A program made the position numbers and the translations under genes. The notes under the pieces are model-generated. The model worked only from the letters and a program-made list of their open reading frames with translations, did no database searches and was not told the origin of the DNA. Source: Planctomycetaceae bacterium (GTDB lineage: Bacteria; Planctomycetota; Planctomycetia; Pirellulales; Thermoguttaceae). Taken from it: 7,704 nucleotides of DNA. Positions 1-6,577 of this stretch are shown here, in pieces; within the stretch, counting starts at the first letter, position 1; the number at the start of each line of letters is the position of its first letter. The stretch spans positions 1 to 7,704 of the forward strand of contig JAIRLW010000429.1 of NCBI GenBank assembly GCA_031259095.1, read 5' to 3'.

Positions 1-187
1 AGAAAACTTCCCATTCTTTTAATTGTACGTACAATTGTGTTTCTTTGAGTATCTCCGAATTGAACACCAAACACAGATCGCGGTGTAATCTTTTGTCATT
101 GATATTCTGTTTGGTTAAAATTTGTAGCAATTTTGCCCAAACCTTTAAGAAATCATGACCATTACATAAATTCCATGTATCTTTATT
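1..187 (-). pseudogene. Truncated C-terminal protein fragment, continuing past the left edge
   Basis: The minus strand is open for 62 codons from position 187 down to position 2. The translation looks protein-like: it includes WNLCNGHDFLKVWAKLLQIL, then KRLHRDLCLVFNSEILKETQ and LYVQLKEWEVF, with amphipathic helices. A TAG at 188-190 closes it upstream, and there is no ATG start and no ribosome binding site. The stop codon of the next minus-strand gene lies only about 40 bp upstream, so there is no room for an N-terminal half. I infer the 5'-truncated end of an older gene whose last codons lie left of the window. The GHD-L...T-LY..-K-WE pattern reminds me of the C-terminus of DUF4435-type proteins, but that is from memory and weak. 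A gene starting at an internal TTG is the alternative. Confidence 0.35.
21..36. other. 16-bp perfect palindrome
   Basis: AATTGTACGTACAATT reads identically on both strands. It lies inside the truncated fragment at the left edge. It could be a site for a dimeric DNA-binding protein, or chance in AT-rich DNA. No promoter is visible next to it. Confidence 0.35.
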
Positions 188-226
188 CTACTAACATTCT
201 GATGTTTGACAACATATCCCTGTCGA

Positions 227-688
227 TTACGGAGTATTATTAGCGGGAGTTGGTTTGGCGGGAGGAGTCGGCGCGGTTTCCTGAACAATAATAGCACGGC
301 GAATCAGAACATAATTTTCGCCGCGAAATTCCGTAAATTCGCCGTCAATTTTCCATGTTGTTCGCGATGGTTTTTCGTCCATTGCTTTGAGAATCCGTTC
401 AAGATTCAGATTTTCAAGACAAACAAAACGTTCATTATCATTTTCGGTGTACATGGTCGTTCGGTTACCGGTTTGTCGAAAGAAAACTTTTTTGCCTTGA
501 AATATCGTTCCTTCCCGATTCCGTTTTTTTACTACTTTTTTTTGTTCCGTTTTTGTAACAATTTGTTTTTCTGCCGTATTCGGATCATTCGGCGCCGGTT
601 CACGTTGCGAAAAAACAACCGCGTTACTGAAAAGAAAAACGGAAATGATCAACAATCCAATAAATTTTTGCTCAAAATTAAAAAACAT
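227..688 (-). CDS. Small secreted protein of unknown function (planctomycete-type domain)
   Basis: This 153-residue protein has an N-terminal export signal: a short polar start with Lys8, a hydrophobic stretch at about 9-26 (FIGLLIISVFLFSNAVVF), then a Gln/Pro-rich segment. A basic linker (about 40-60, KKVVKKRNREG) leads to a compact domain at about 59-136. Its end pattern, LNLERILKAMDE...W-IDGEFTEFRGENYVLIRRA, resembles a domain I recall from many secreted planctomycete proteins (a leucine/methionine helix, then a strand ending in TEYRGRNYLL). That match is from memory. The tail is Pro/Thr-rich (PTPPAKPTPANNTP), as in unstructured exported tails. No catalytic motif is visible. The gene lies 69 bp downstream of the chemoreceptor gene on the same strand. 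No Shine-Dalgarno sequence precedes the ATG, so the start is chosen on the signal peptide. Confidence 0.65.
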   Translation of the reverse strand: MFFNFEQKFIGLLIISVFLFSNAVVFSQREPAPNDPNTAEKQIVTKTEQKKVVKKRNREGTIFQGKKVFFRQTGNRTTMYTENDNERFVCLENLNLERILKAMDEKPSRTTWKIDGEFTEFRGENYVLIRRAIIVQETAPTPPAKPTPANNTP

Positions 689-757
689 GATAATAATGAA
701 TGGTTAAATGGTATAATGGTTAATATTACCGCTTGCGTTATTCGTTACTCTCCATTA
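689..757. repeat. AT-rich spacer with a dispersed CGCTTGCG motif
   Basis: The spacer between the chemoreceptor and the secreted-protein gene contains TATTACCGCTTGCGTTA (about 725-740). A nearly identical word, TATTACGCTTGCGTAA, occurs in the right arm of the inverted repeat near 6514-6529. Flanking TAATGG/GTTAAT words also resemble the ATAGT/TTAAT words there. A short imperfect palindrome (GGTTAATATTACC) precedes the motif. It may be a degenerate copy of the same intergenic repeat. No clear promoter for the downstream minus-strand gene was found here. Confidence 0.4.
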
Positions 758-3700
758 CTACACAATCGCTTTAATTTCGTGAATGGCATTGGCAAGTTCT
801 TGCGAGGAGTTGACGGCTTGTTCGGTTTCCTGATAATTTTGTTGCGAAATTTGTTTGACCTGCGAAAGGCTGAGCGAAATCTCCTGAACATTAGACGATT
901 GTTCAGTTGACGTTTCGGCAATTTGTGAAACAAGTTCAGTTGCTCCGCTGATCATTTTTGTAATTTCATCTAACGCGCCGGCTGTTTGATTGGCAACTTC
1001 CGCTCCGCCGAGAATTTGTGTGTTACTAGATTCAATCAATTCCGCCGTTTCCTTTGCCGCTTTAGCGCTGCGCGACGCCAGATTACGTACTTCCTCCGCC
1101 ACCACCGCAAAACCTTTTCCATGTGTTCCCGCTCTTGCGGCTTCAACAGCGGCATTCAACGCCAGCAGATTTGTTTGAAACGCAATTTCGTCTATCGTTT
1201 TAATAACTTTTTTCATCTTCTCCGACATATCGCAGATTTGATGCATCGAATCAACCATCTCTTTCATTTGACGTTGTCCTTTTGAAACCGTCTGCACTGC
1301 GTCTTTCGTATATCGATTGGCTTCAAAAGCGTTACGCCCGTTTGATTCCGTCAATTCGCTGGTTCGGTTGACTTTTTCAACCATCTCACTCAATCGGTTT
1401 GTCGATTGCTGAAGACCATTTTGTAACGAACCGGTAATCGATGCAATATTATTTACATCCGTCTGCGTTTTTTCAATAATTGTTTCGATATTGTGGAGTT
1501 GTTGAGAAGTCTGTGTTTGGGATGTTCTATCGGTAAAGGTCTGAACGCTTCCAGTTGTTTGCTGTTGCCGGTTAAGCAGACGTTGCGAGCGGATTTCGTA
1601 ATGTGAAGAGTCTGACGAAATATCCATAACCGTCGTATTGCGTTGATACAATAATTTCAGTGCATCCTCTGACGGTTTAATTTTTTGCTGTTCTGCTGTC
1701 TTATTTTTCAACAAGACCGTTGTTTCTGTATCGACAACAAACAACGGCAACGGTACAGCGTCCACGATTTGTCGATACAGATTTTCCTGATTGTCCACAC
1801 GTCGCTGAACGATTCGCGTTATTCCCCACGCGGCAAAAAGACCGACAAAAAATATTGCCAACGCGGTTAAAAACACCAATCGTTTAGCCCATGTTTCCTC
1901 CAAATGTTGTTTTGCTCTTAATTCATCTTTGACTAATTCTATTGTTGCGGTTAGTGATTCTTTGGCGGAAGTAATTTCATGTAGCGTTTTTTCATGAACT
2001 GTACGGAATTTAGAACCGGCAGCCTCTACGTCTGCTTTCGGAACGTCAAGGCGGACCGTCCATGTTTTACCGGTCAGGACAAATGTTGACGTTATAGAAA
2101 TAATGTCGCGGTCAGACCGGAGCGTTTTACCGACCACCGATAAATTATTCGACGCTGTAACAATTCCGTCCGGCGAAATCAAATAGACTTTTCCGTTATT
2201 TTTCAACACAGGATGACGCTCAAGAGTTTGAGACAACATTTTTGTCCAATGATTCGCTTTCAGATCAATTCCGCACACTCCAAGATTTTTATTACGATAA
2301 CGAATCGGCGAGGAAATCGAAACAATTAATCCGTTCCCGTTTTGCTGATACGGTTCCGAAATAACTGTTTGACCGCTCTGAAATGGTTTGACATAATACG
2401 CCGAAATATCAGGTCGGACAACATCGCCCAATTCAATAGCGGATTTATTGTTCCGATAACTTCGCGCGGTAAACCGACCTTTCTGTTGGTCGGATTGGTC
2501 AAAAGCGTTTGGTTCCCAACAAAACCACGCCGCCTGAATCCGATTATTTTCCCGAACCGTCTTAAACGTCCAATCCTTTAGAAAATCACGCTCGTCGTGT
2601 TCAAGAGAATTGATTTCCGTATCAGTATTTTTTTGTTGCGATTTTTCGGAGACCGCCTTTTTTTCTGTTCCTTTCTCGTCAACAATCGTTTGAACCGGAA
2701 TAGATTCGGCTGGTTCTGCTACAGAATTGACGATAATTTCTTTTGTAACTGATTGTTCAATAGTTTTCTCTTCGGTCTCTTCGGTATCGGCAAGTTCTTT
2801 TTCTTTTGCAATTTTTTGTTTCAACGCTTCCTCTTCCGTTTGCTTCTGATCGGCAAGTTCTTTTTCTTTCGCGATTTTTTGTTTCAATGCTTCATCTTCG
2901 GCTTGCTTCTTATCGGCAAGTTCTTTTTCTTTTGCGATTTTTTGTTTCAACGCTTCCTCTTCGGCTTGCTTTTTATCGGCAAGTTCTTTTTCTTTTGCGA
3001 TTTTTTGTTTCAATGCTTCCTCTTCGGCTTGCTTTTTATCGGCAAGTTCTTTTTCTTTCGCAATTTTTTGTTTCAACGCTTCCTCTTCGGCTTGCCTTTT
3101 ATCGGCAAGTTCTTTTTCTTTCGCAATTTTTTGTTTCAACGCTTCCTCTTCGGCTTGCTTCTTATCGGCAAGTTCTTTTTCTTTTGCGATTTTTTGTTTC
3201 AATGCTTCATCTTCGGCTTGCTTCTTATCGGCAAGTTTTTTTTCTTTTGCAATTTTTTGTTTCAATGCTTCCTCTTCCGTTTGCTTTTTATCGGCAAGTT
3301 CTTTTTCTTTTGCGATTTTTTGTTTCAATGCTTCCTCTTCGGCTTGCTTCTTATCGGCAAGTTCCTTTTCTTTTGCAATTTTTTGTTTCAATGCTTCCTC
3401 TTCGGCTTGTTTTTTATCGACAAGTTCCTTTTCTTTTGCGGTTTCTTCTTCAGTTATTTGATCTGGTTCATTTTGAGATTGGTGTTGTTCAACAGAATCA
3501 ACACTGGTCGAATCCGAATTAAAATGAATGAACGGATTATCTTGTAAACGTTCCGAAAATTCGTTGCAGATTTGATTGAGCGCTGTTTGGTTATTTACTT
3601 CCTGTTTTTCGACAATCGATTGCTGAGCGACGAAATAATCAGGAATTGTTGACGGAATCATCACGAGTCTGCGTGCTTTAGGAATTGGCAACGGTAATTG

Positions 3701-4273
3701 GTTGCCGGCTGTAACCGGATTGACGCAACATTTTTCTTTTTCTTCTCCATTTTCTTTATTTTCTCTATTTTCTTCTTCGTTGTCATCAAGTTCTTCATAT
3801 TTTTTTCGAGTGGCGCTGCGAAGTCTGACTTCCTGATAAACACTGTTTTTTGGCATTGGAATCAGAAATATTGTATCGGAAGCGGCGTCACGTGAACGGT
3901 GTTCGTAGTTGAGTTTTTCGGTAGAACAGGTTATAGCGAAAAGGTTGACAAGACCGATTAAACCGTTCAACTCTGTTTCAAACTGGTTGGAGAGATTTTG
4001 AACCGAATGTTGAAGACTCAACTGAACCAATTCCTGCAATTCTTTCTCTGCTAAGGAATTTTGATGAACCAAGTGTTCAAGTAGTTGTTTTGAATCAGTT
4101 GAGTTTTGTTTTTCGATTTTCTCAAGAAGAGACGATTGACTTGAGACAATTTTTGACGCAACTGATTTAAGATTCTTCTTTTCCGTCAAGGAAAAGAAAA
4201 GAATAATGATTGTTATCAGCGCAACGATGCTTGTAAATGTCAACAACGATAATGAATGTTTTTCTTTTTTCAT
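758..4273 (-). CDS. Methyl-accepting chemotaxis protein with dCache sensor, giant repeat insertion and PAS domain
   Basis: This is a 1171-residue membrane chemoreceptor that should relay ligand binding to CheA/CheW. Order of parts: TM1 at about 8-29; a periplasmic helix at 30-120; an acidic linker (about 155-181, rich in E/N/K) followed by Cys182-Cys183; a charged repeat array at 278-499; the distal part of a dCache sensor at about 555-745, with the family-typical [14 protein letters not shown] around Trp583-Trp586 and a GVCGIDLK strand; a helical stalk; TM2 at about 799-822; a short PAS-like domain at about 833-920 ([16 protein letters not shown]); and the MCP signalling hairpin. The hairpin tip is canonical: [20 protein letters not shown] (from 1027), [20 protein letters not shown]. 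No HAMP domain is visible between TM2 and PAS, and the C-terminus lacks an NWETF-type CheR tether. The roughly 770-residue extracytoplasmic part is far longer than the 250-350 usual for dCache receptors. Only a weak GGA lies upstream of the ATG; the start is supported by TM1. The receptor identity is firm and the ligand is unknown. Confidence 0.95.
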   Translation of the reverse strand: MKKEKHSLSLLTFTSIVALITIIILFFSLTEKKNLKSVASKIVSSQSSLLEKIEKQNSTDSKQLLEHLVHQNSLAEKELQELVQLSLQHSVQNLSNQFETELNGLIGLVNLFAITCSTEKLNYEHRSRDAASDTIFLIPMPKNSVYQEVRLRSATRKKYEELDDNEEENRENKENGEEKEKCCVNPVTAGNQLPLPIPKARRLVMIPSTIPDYFVAQQSIVEKQEVNNQTALNQICNEFSERLQDNPFIHFNSDSTSVDSVEQHQSQNEPDQITEEETAKEKELVDKKQAEEEALKQKIAKEKELADKKQAEEEALKQKIAKEKELADKKQTEEEALKQKIAKEKKLADKKQAEDEALKQKIAKEKELADKKQAEEEALKQKIAKEKELADKRQAEEEALKQKIAKEKELADKKQAEEEALKQKIAKEKELADKKQAEEEALKQKIAKEKELADKKQAEDEALKQKIAKEKELADQKQTEEEALKQKIAKEKELADTEETEEKTIEQSVTKEIIVNSVAEPAESIPVQTIVDEKGTEKKAVSEKSQQKNTDTEINSLEHDERDFLKDWTFKTVRENNRIQAAWFCWEPNAFDQSDQQKGRFTARSYRNNKSAIELGDVVRPDISAYYVKPFQSGQTVISEPYQQNGNGLIVSISSPIRYRNKNLGVCGIDLKANHWTKMLSQTLERHPVLKNNGKVYLISPDGIVTASNNLSVVGKTLRSDRDIISITSTFVLTGKTWTVRLDVPKADVEAAGSKFRTVHEKTLHEITSAKESLTATIELVKDELRAKQHLEETWAKRLVFLTALAIFFVGLFAAWGITRIVQRRVDNQENLYRQIVDAVPLPLFVVDTETTVLLKNKTAEQQKIKPSEDALKLLYQRNTTVMDISSDSSHYEIRSQRLLNRQQQTTGSVQTFTDRTSQTQTSQQLHNIETIIEKTQTDVNNIASITGSLQNGLQQSTNRLSEMVEKVNRTSELTESNGRNAFEANRYTKDAVQTVSKGQRQMKEMVDSMHQICDMSEKMKKVIKTIDEIAFQTNLLALNAAVEAARAGTHGKGFAVVAEEVRNLASRSAKAAKETAELIESSNTQILGGAEVANQTAGALDEITKMISGATELVSQIAETSTEQSSNVQEISLSLSQVKQISQQNYQETEQAVNSSQELANAIHEIKAIV
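2777..3442 (-). repeat. 63-bp in-frame tandem repeat array (10 full copies plus a partial) inside the chemoreceptor gene
   Basis: Ten head-to-tail 63-bp units occupy 2777-3406, followed by a 36-bp partial unit at 3407-3442. On the plus strand the word TTTCAA(C/T)GCTTC recurs exactly every 63 bp (2819, 2882, 2945 ... 3386). Each unit encodes 21 residues, [20 protein letters not shown] plus Q, covering residues 290-499. Variants are few: Ala to Thr at unit position 1 in copies 3 and 10, Glu to Asp (AED) in copies 4 and 9, and single changes elsewhere. The edges are degenerate ([12 protein letters not shown] on one side, [13 protein letters not shown] on the other). The composition (Lys, Glu, Ala, Leu, Gln) and i/i+4 charge pairing predict a long charged helix of TolA-stalk or single-alpha-helix type. 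Twenty-one residues equals three heptads, but the a/d positions are not consistently hydrophobic. Confidence 0.95.
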
Positions 4274-4440
4274 GGGACATTCCGGTTTTTACTAACCGCT
4301 TTGAACCAAAAAATTAAACTTTTCAGACATTTCTGCCTAAAATACCTTATTTACCCATATATCGTTGTTTTTCTACCGATAAATTATCTATTTTATTTAT
4401 TTTTTCTATTTTGTTATTATTGGGAAGTTTTAAACATTAA
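4274..4440. other. AT-rich spacer upstream of the chemoreceptor gene
   Basis: This 167-bp T-rich (plus strand) stretch should carry the chemoreceptor promoter, reading leftward. I could not identify a convincing -35/-10 pair on the minus strand. An open frame running rightward through it reads as low-complexity Phe/Leu-rich sequence and is not a credible coding region. GGGAAGTTTTAAAC near 4422-4435 loosely resembles the GGGAA(C/T)TTCTAAAAAC motif found in the other spacers. Confidence 0.4.
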
Positions 4441-4457
4441 GGGAATCTCTAAAAGTA
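4441..4457 (+). repeat. Copy 1 of the GGGAATTTCTAAAA dispersed motif, at the 5' edge of the passenger remnant
   Basis: GGGAATCTCTAAAAGTA matches the word at 5324-5340 (GGGAATTTCTGAAAACT) in 12 of its first 14 bases, in the same orientation. The two copies bracket the autotransporter remnant. They could be scars of insertion or deletion events, or ends of small elements. Confidence 0.45.
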
Positions 4458-5229
4458 ATAGTCTCGACGGTACCGGCCATTGGCTAGGTTATGAAATCGG
4501 CGCCGCAAATACGAGTTCGCATGGTTTAGGACTCCATCTTTATGGAAACAATAATATAGTAACACAACAAACAGATTTACTAAGTATCGGACGTACCGGC
4601 GGCGGTATTCGTGTTGATGGTTTCAATAACAAAGTTATTGTTGATCAAAATACAAAAGTTTATGCCATTGGTATGCCAATGGAGAAGCGGGAACCGGTTT
4701 ACTCGTTGCTTTTGGTACTGATCACCAAATTGTTTATCGTGGTGATATTCAGGCAAACGGCGAAGGAGTGTGGAATTATGGTCCCGCTTTGGGAGTGAGA
4801 TTCGATTTTGGTGTTGCTTATTCCGGTAGTGGCAACTATTATGATGCTCATTGTTCATACAGTGGATATTTAGACAAGGATTATCAATACCATAATCTCA
4901 ATGGTGCACTCGTCAATCAATTTGACGTAACAGGTTCTATTTCTGGAACTGATGCCGCAATTTACATCGGAGACAGTGCGCACGTTGAAACAATTAATCT
5001 AATGAGCGGAGCCGTTATTAATGGTGACATTATTTCTGATTATGATGATCGGGGAAACGGAACAACACGTTCCACTCTTTTGACTTTTGGTAAAACCGCC
5101 GACGCCAATAGTGAATCAACCGTAACTGCGGACACAAATTTTGAATTTACTATTAACCTGAGAGGAGGTCATCGTGTATTAGCCTGTTTGACACGTAGTT
5201 CCACGACGCTTTTGAGAAGTAATTCTTAG
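4441..5229 (+). pseudogene. Frameshifted remnant of an autotransporter passenger domain
   Basis: Two overlapping plus-strand frames together read as a typical Gly/Asn/Asp/Ser/Thr-rich beta-helical passenger of a type V autotransporter. The first frame (to about 4677) gives GLGLHLYGNNNIV, GRTGGGIRVDGFNNKVIVDQ and TKVYAIGMP. Coding quality then moves to the next frame, continuing NGEAGTGLLVAFGTDHQIVY and RGDIQANGEGVWNYG. Later segments include GALVNQFDVTGSISGTDAAI, YIGDSAHVETINLMSGAVIN and GDIISDYDDRGNGTTRSTLL, a pattern I recall from adhesin-like autotransporters. The shift fits loss of one base near 4676-4678. There is no signal peptide, plausible start or C-terminal beta-barrel, and homology-like sequence stops near 5165, shortly before the TAG. 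I infer an internal fragment of a larger surface protein, now dead. A sequencing error could explain the frameshift but not the missing ends. Confidence 0.65.
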
Positions 5230-5360
5230 AGGGTAATATGTCTGCCCTGATTTAACGCCTACAATACGGTCAGACGACCACGATCCTGTTATAAATAATT
5301 TTTTACCGTGTAAAGTATGCTTAGGGAATTTCTGAAAACTTCGTTTACTTTTTGAATATT
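5230..5360. other. Spacer downstream of the passenger remnant
   Basis: No open frame with coding character is visible. The stretch may include decayed sequence from the passenger gene. It contains the second copy of the dispersed GGGAATTTCTGAAAACT motif at 5324-5340. It has no recognisable terminator or RNA gene. Confidence 0.4.
5324..5340 (+). repeat. Copy 2 of the GGGAATTTCTAAAAACT dispersed motif
   Basis: GGGAATTTCTGAAAACT differs by only two bases from GGCAATTTCTAAAAACT at 7504-7520 and is close to the inverted copy ending at 7601 (GGGAACTTCTAAAAACT on the minus strand). Four copies in non-coding DNA of one 7.7-kb window indicate a repeat family, possibly the ends of an insertion sequence or MITE. 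Confidence 0.5.
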
Positions 5361-5420
5361 CTCTGGTTAATAAAAATAGTCTGTGGTTAATAAAAGTAGT
5401 CTGTGGTTAATAAAAATAGA
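5361..5420 (+). repeat. Three 20-bp tandem direct repeats upstream of the isomerase-like gene
   Basis: The units are CTCTGGTTAATAAAAATAGT, CTGTGGTTAATAAAAGTAGT and CTGTGGTTAATAAAAATAGA, followed by a further CTGT. They are head-to-tail with a period of exactly 20 bp, nearly two helical turns, and differ at three positions in all. They end about 20 bp before a predicted promoter. The core TAATAAAAATAGAC also occurs at 7488-7501. They could be binding sites for a regulator, or a decayed repeat element. Confidence 0.85.
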
Positions 5421-5439
5421 CTGTTACCATGAGTCTCTG

Positions 5440-5467
5440 TTGAGTTTGTTTTTGGGATTGGTATAAT
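5440..5467 (+). promoter_or_regulatory. Probable sigma-70-type promoter for the isomerase-like/dehydrogenase genes
   Basis: A perfect -10 hexamer TATAAT (5462-5467) is preceded by TGG, giving an extended -10 (TGnTATAAT). TTGAGT at 5440-5445 lies 16 bp upstream and matches four of six -35 consensus bases. Transcription would start near 5474, leaving about 70 nt of leader before the ATG. Confidence 0.6.
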
Positions 5468-5529
5468 GTTCCGAAGTTTGTTTTTAATTGAACAACATTT
5501 TTCAATTTTTCCCGCTTTCCCCCAATTTC

Positions 5530-5534
5530 AGGAG
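5530..5534 (+). promoter_or_regulatory. Ribosome binding site of the isomerase-like gene
   Basis: AGGAG lies 8 nt before the ATG at 5543. It fixes this start together with the twin-arginine signal that begins at residue 3. Confidence 0.8.
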
Positions 5535-5542
5535 AAAATTCC

Positions 5543-6448
5543 ATGCAACGACGTGATTTTTTGGCGACCGCAACAACAGTTGGAGTTGCGGCAACACTTT
5601 CCGCTTCTTCGTCTTCCTCCTCTCTTCGCGCCGCCGAATTGGGAGTTGTTCCCGGTGACCAGCGTGCGAAAGCCAAACTGCGATTTTGCAGCCAACTCGG
5701 TATCATTCCCGGAGGCAGCAGCGAAGAAAAACTCAAATGGATGAAACAAAACGGTTTTGAAGCATTCGAAATCGGAAGACTTGACGATAAGTATTTAGAC
5801 TGGAAAAAACGTGCCGACGACGCCGGTTTACGAATTGCTTCGATTTGTATCGGTTCTTTCGGTAACAAATTGACCGACGAAGACCCCGAAAAACGGAAAC
5901 AAGGTTTCGACGAACTAAAAGTACAACTCGAAAGAGCCGGTGAACTGGACGCGAATGGAGTTGTTTATGTTCCCGCAACCGGTAAGCCGGATCGTCCCAA
6001 TTGGCGTATTCGCGAGTTGACGGTTGCGATGCTCAAGGAACTTGGACCGTTTGCCGCCGAACACAAAACGCATATTATTCTGGAACCGTTACGACGAAAC
6101 GAAGCGTGGTTTTTGCGTCAAGTCGGCGATGCCGCTCAAATTGTCAAAGACGCTGGAGTTTCAGGCGTTGCGGTTCTTGGCGACACGTATCACATGTACA
6201 CCGAAGAAACCGATGATATGGCGGCATTCATCGCCGGAGGAGAATTTGTGAAACATGTCCATCTCGGTAACGGCTCCAAACGGCAATTACCCGGTCAGGA
6301 TAATCATTGTCATATCAAAGTGATGCGAGGTCTCAAATATATTGGTTACACCGAATTTATCAGTTACGAATGCAGTGTGAACGGCGATAAAACGGTCGAA
6401 GTCCCAAAATCCGTCGAATATCTCAAAAAATGCTGGAATGAAGCGTGA
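5543..6448 (+). CDS. Tat-exported sugar phosphate isomerase/epimerase-like TIM-barrel protein
   Basis: This 301-residue protein belongs to the xylose-isomerase-like TIM-barrel group (AP endonuclease 2 fold), whose members isomerise or epimerise sugars and related compounds with a divalent metal. The N-terminus is a twin-arginine signal: RRDFLAT at 3-9, an Ala/Thr/Val-rich core, a run of six serines (22-27) and a likely cleavage site after RAA (about 31). Expected metal or acid/base positions are present: Glu181 (IILEPLRR), Asp214 and His217 (LGDTYHMY), His240 (KHVHLGNG) and Glu276 (ISYECS). The length fits the family. A good ribosome binding site lies 8 nt upstream, with a promoter about 75 nt upstream. 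The dehydrogenase gene follows after 129 bp on the same strand. The substrate cannot be told from sequence; hydroxypyruvate-isomerase-like or inosose/tagatose-epimerase-like activities are candidates only by family. Confidence 0.9.
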   Translation: MQRRDFLATATTVGVAATLSASSSSSSLRAAELGVVPGDQRAKAKLRFCSQLGIIPGGSSEEKLKWMKQNGFEAFEIGRLDDKYLDWKKRADDAGLRIASICIGSFGNKLTDEDPEKRKQGFDELKVQLERAGELDANGVVYVPATGKPDRPNWRIRELTVAMLKELGPFAAEHKTHIILEPLRRNEAWFLRQVGDAAQIVKDAGVSGVAVLGDTYHMYTEETDDMAAFIAGGEFVKHVHLGNGSKRQLPGQDNHCHIKVMRGLKYIGYTEFISYECSVNGDKTVEVPKSVEYLKKCWNEA

Positions 6449-6465
6449 ATTAGTTAATAGTGGAT

Positions 6466-6545
6466 AGTTAATAGTGAATAGTTGCGCAAGCGAATTAAAT
6501 AGAGTTACGATAGTATTACGCTTGCGTAACTATTCATTATTAACT
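6466..6545. repeat. 27-bp inverted repeat with 26-nt loop between the two enzyme genes
   Basis: The arms 6466-6492 and 6519-6545 are complementary over 27 positions, with two G-U wobbles and no other mismatch; the innermost part is GCGCAAGCG against CGCTTGCGT. The right arm is followed by GTTTTTT (6546-6551 and on). The structure could work as an intrinsic terminator or attenuator for the upstream gene, or protect its 3' end. The left arm also shows direct repetition (AGTTAATAGTGGAT, AGTTAATAGTGAAT; from 6453), typical of dispersed intergenic repeats, so it may instead be a small repeat element. Confidence 0.8.
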
Positions 6546-6564
6546 GTTTTTTAAAATTTAATTT

Positions 6565-6571
6565 AAAGGAG
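6565..6571 (+). promoter_or_regulatory. Ribosome binding site deciding the TTG start of the dehydrogenase
   Basis: AAAGGAG ends 6 nt before TTG at 6578. No ATG in frame occurs until residue 124, well past the nucleotide-binding motif, so the TTG is the start. Confidence 0.85.
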
Positions 6572-6577
6572 AATATT

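Noticed and set aside
206..910. 234-codon plus-strand open frame
   Set aside because: It runs antisense through the secreted-protein gene and the 3' end of the chemoreceptor gene, whose minus-strand products have clear signal-peptide and MCP features. Its own translation is low-complexity.
2777..3442. CRISPR array
   Set aside because: The periodic units are contiguous, nearly identical over all 63 bp with no unique spacers, and encode protein in frame.
2753..3547. Long plus-strand open frames rich in Phe/Leu (and Arg/Val) across the repeat array
   Set aside because: They are the antisense reading of the 63-bp repeats in the chemoreceptor gene. A unit divisible by three without a stop keeps several frames open.
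4368..4386. Possible flagellar sigma-28 promoter (CTACCGATAAAT)
   Set aside because: It resembles the -10 GCCGATAA but points rightward, away from the chemoreceptor gene, and has no TAAA box at the required distance.
4256..4440. N-terminal coding extension of the autotransporter fragment with a hydrophobic segment
   Set aside because: The frame is open, but the stretch is T-rich and low-complexity, overlaps the start of the chemoreceptor gene, has no ribosome binding site and lacks a signal-peptide layout.
5361..5420. Replication-type iterons
   Set aside because: There are only three units, with no replication gene or DnaA-box cluster nearby. A regulatory or repeat-element origin is simpler.
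5407..5868. Minus-strand open frame of 153 codons
   Set aside because: It lies antisense to the 5' half of the isomerase-like gene and crosses its promoter. It shows no domain pattern.
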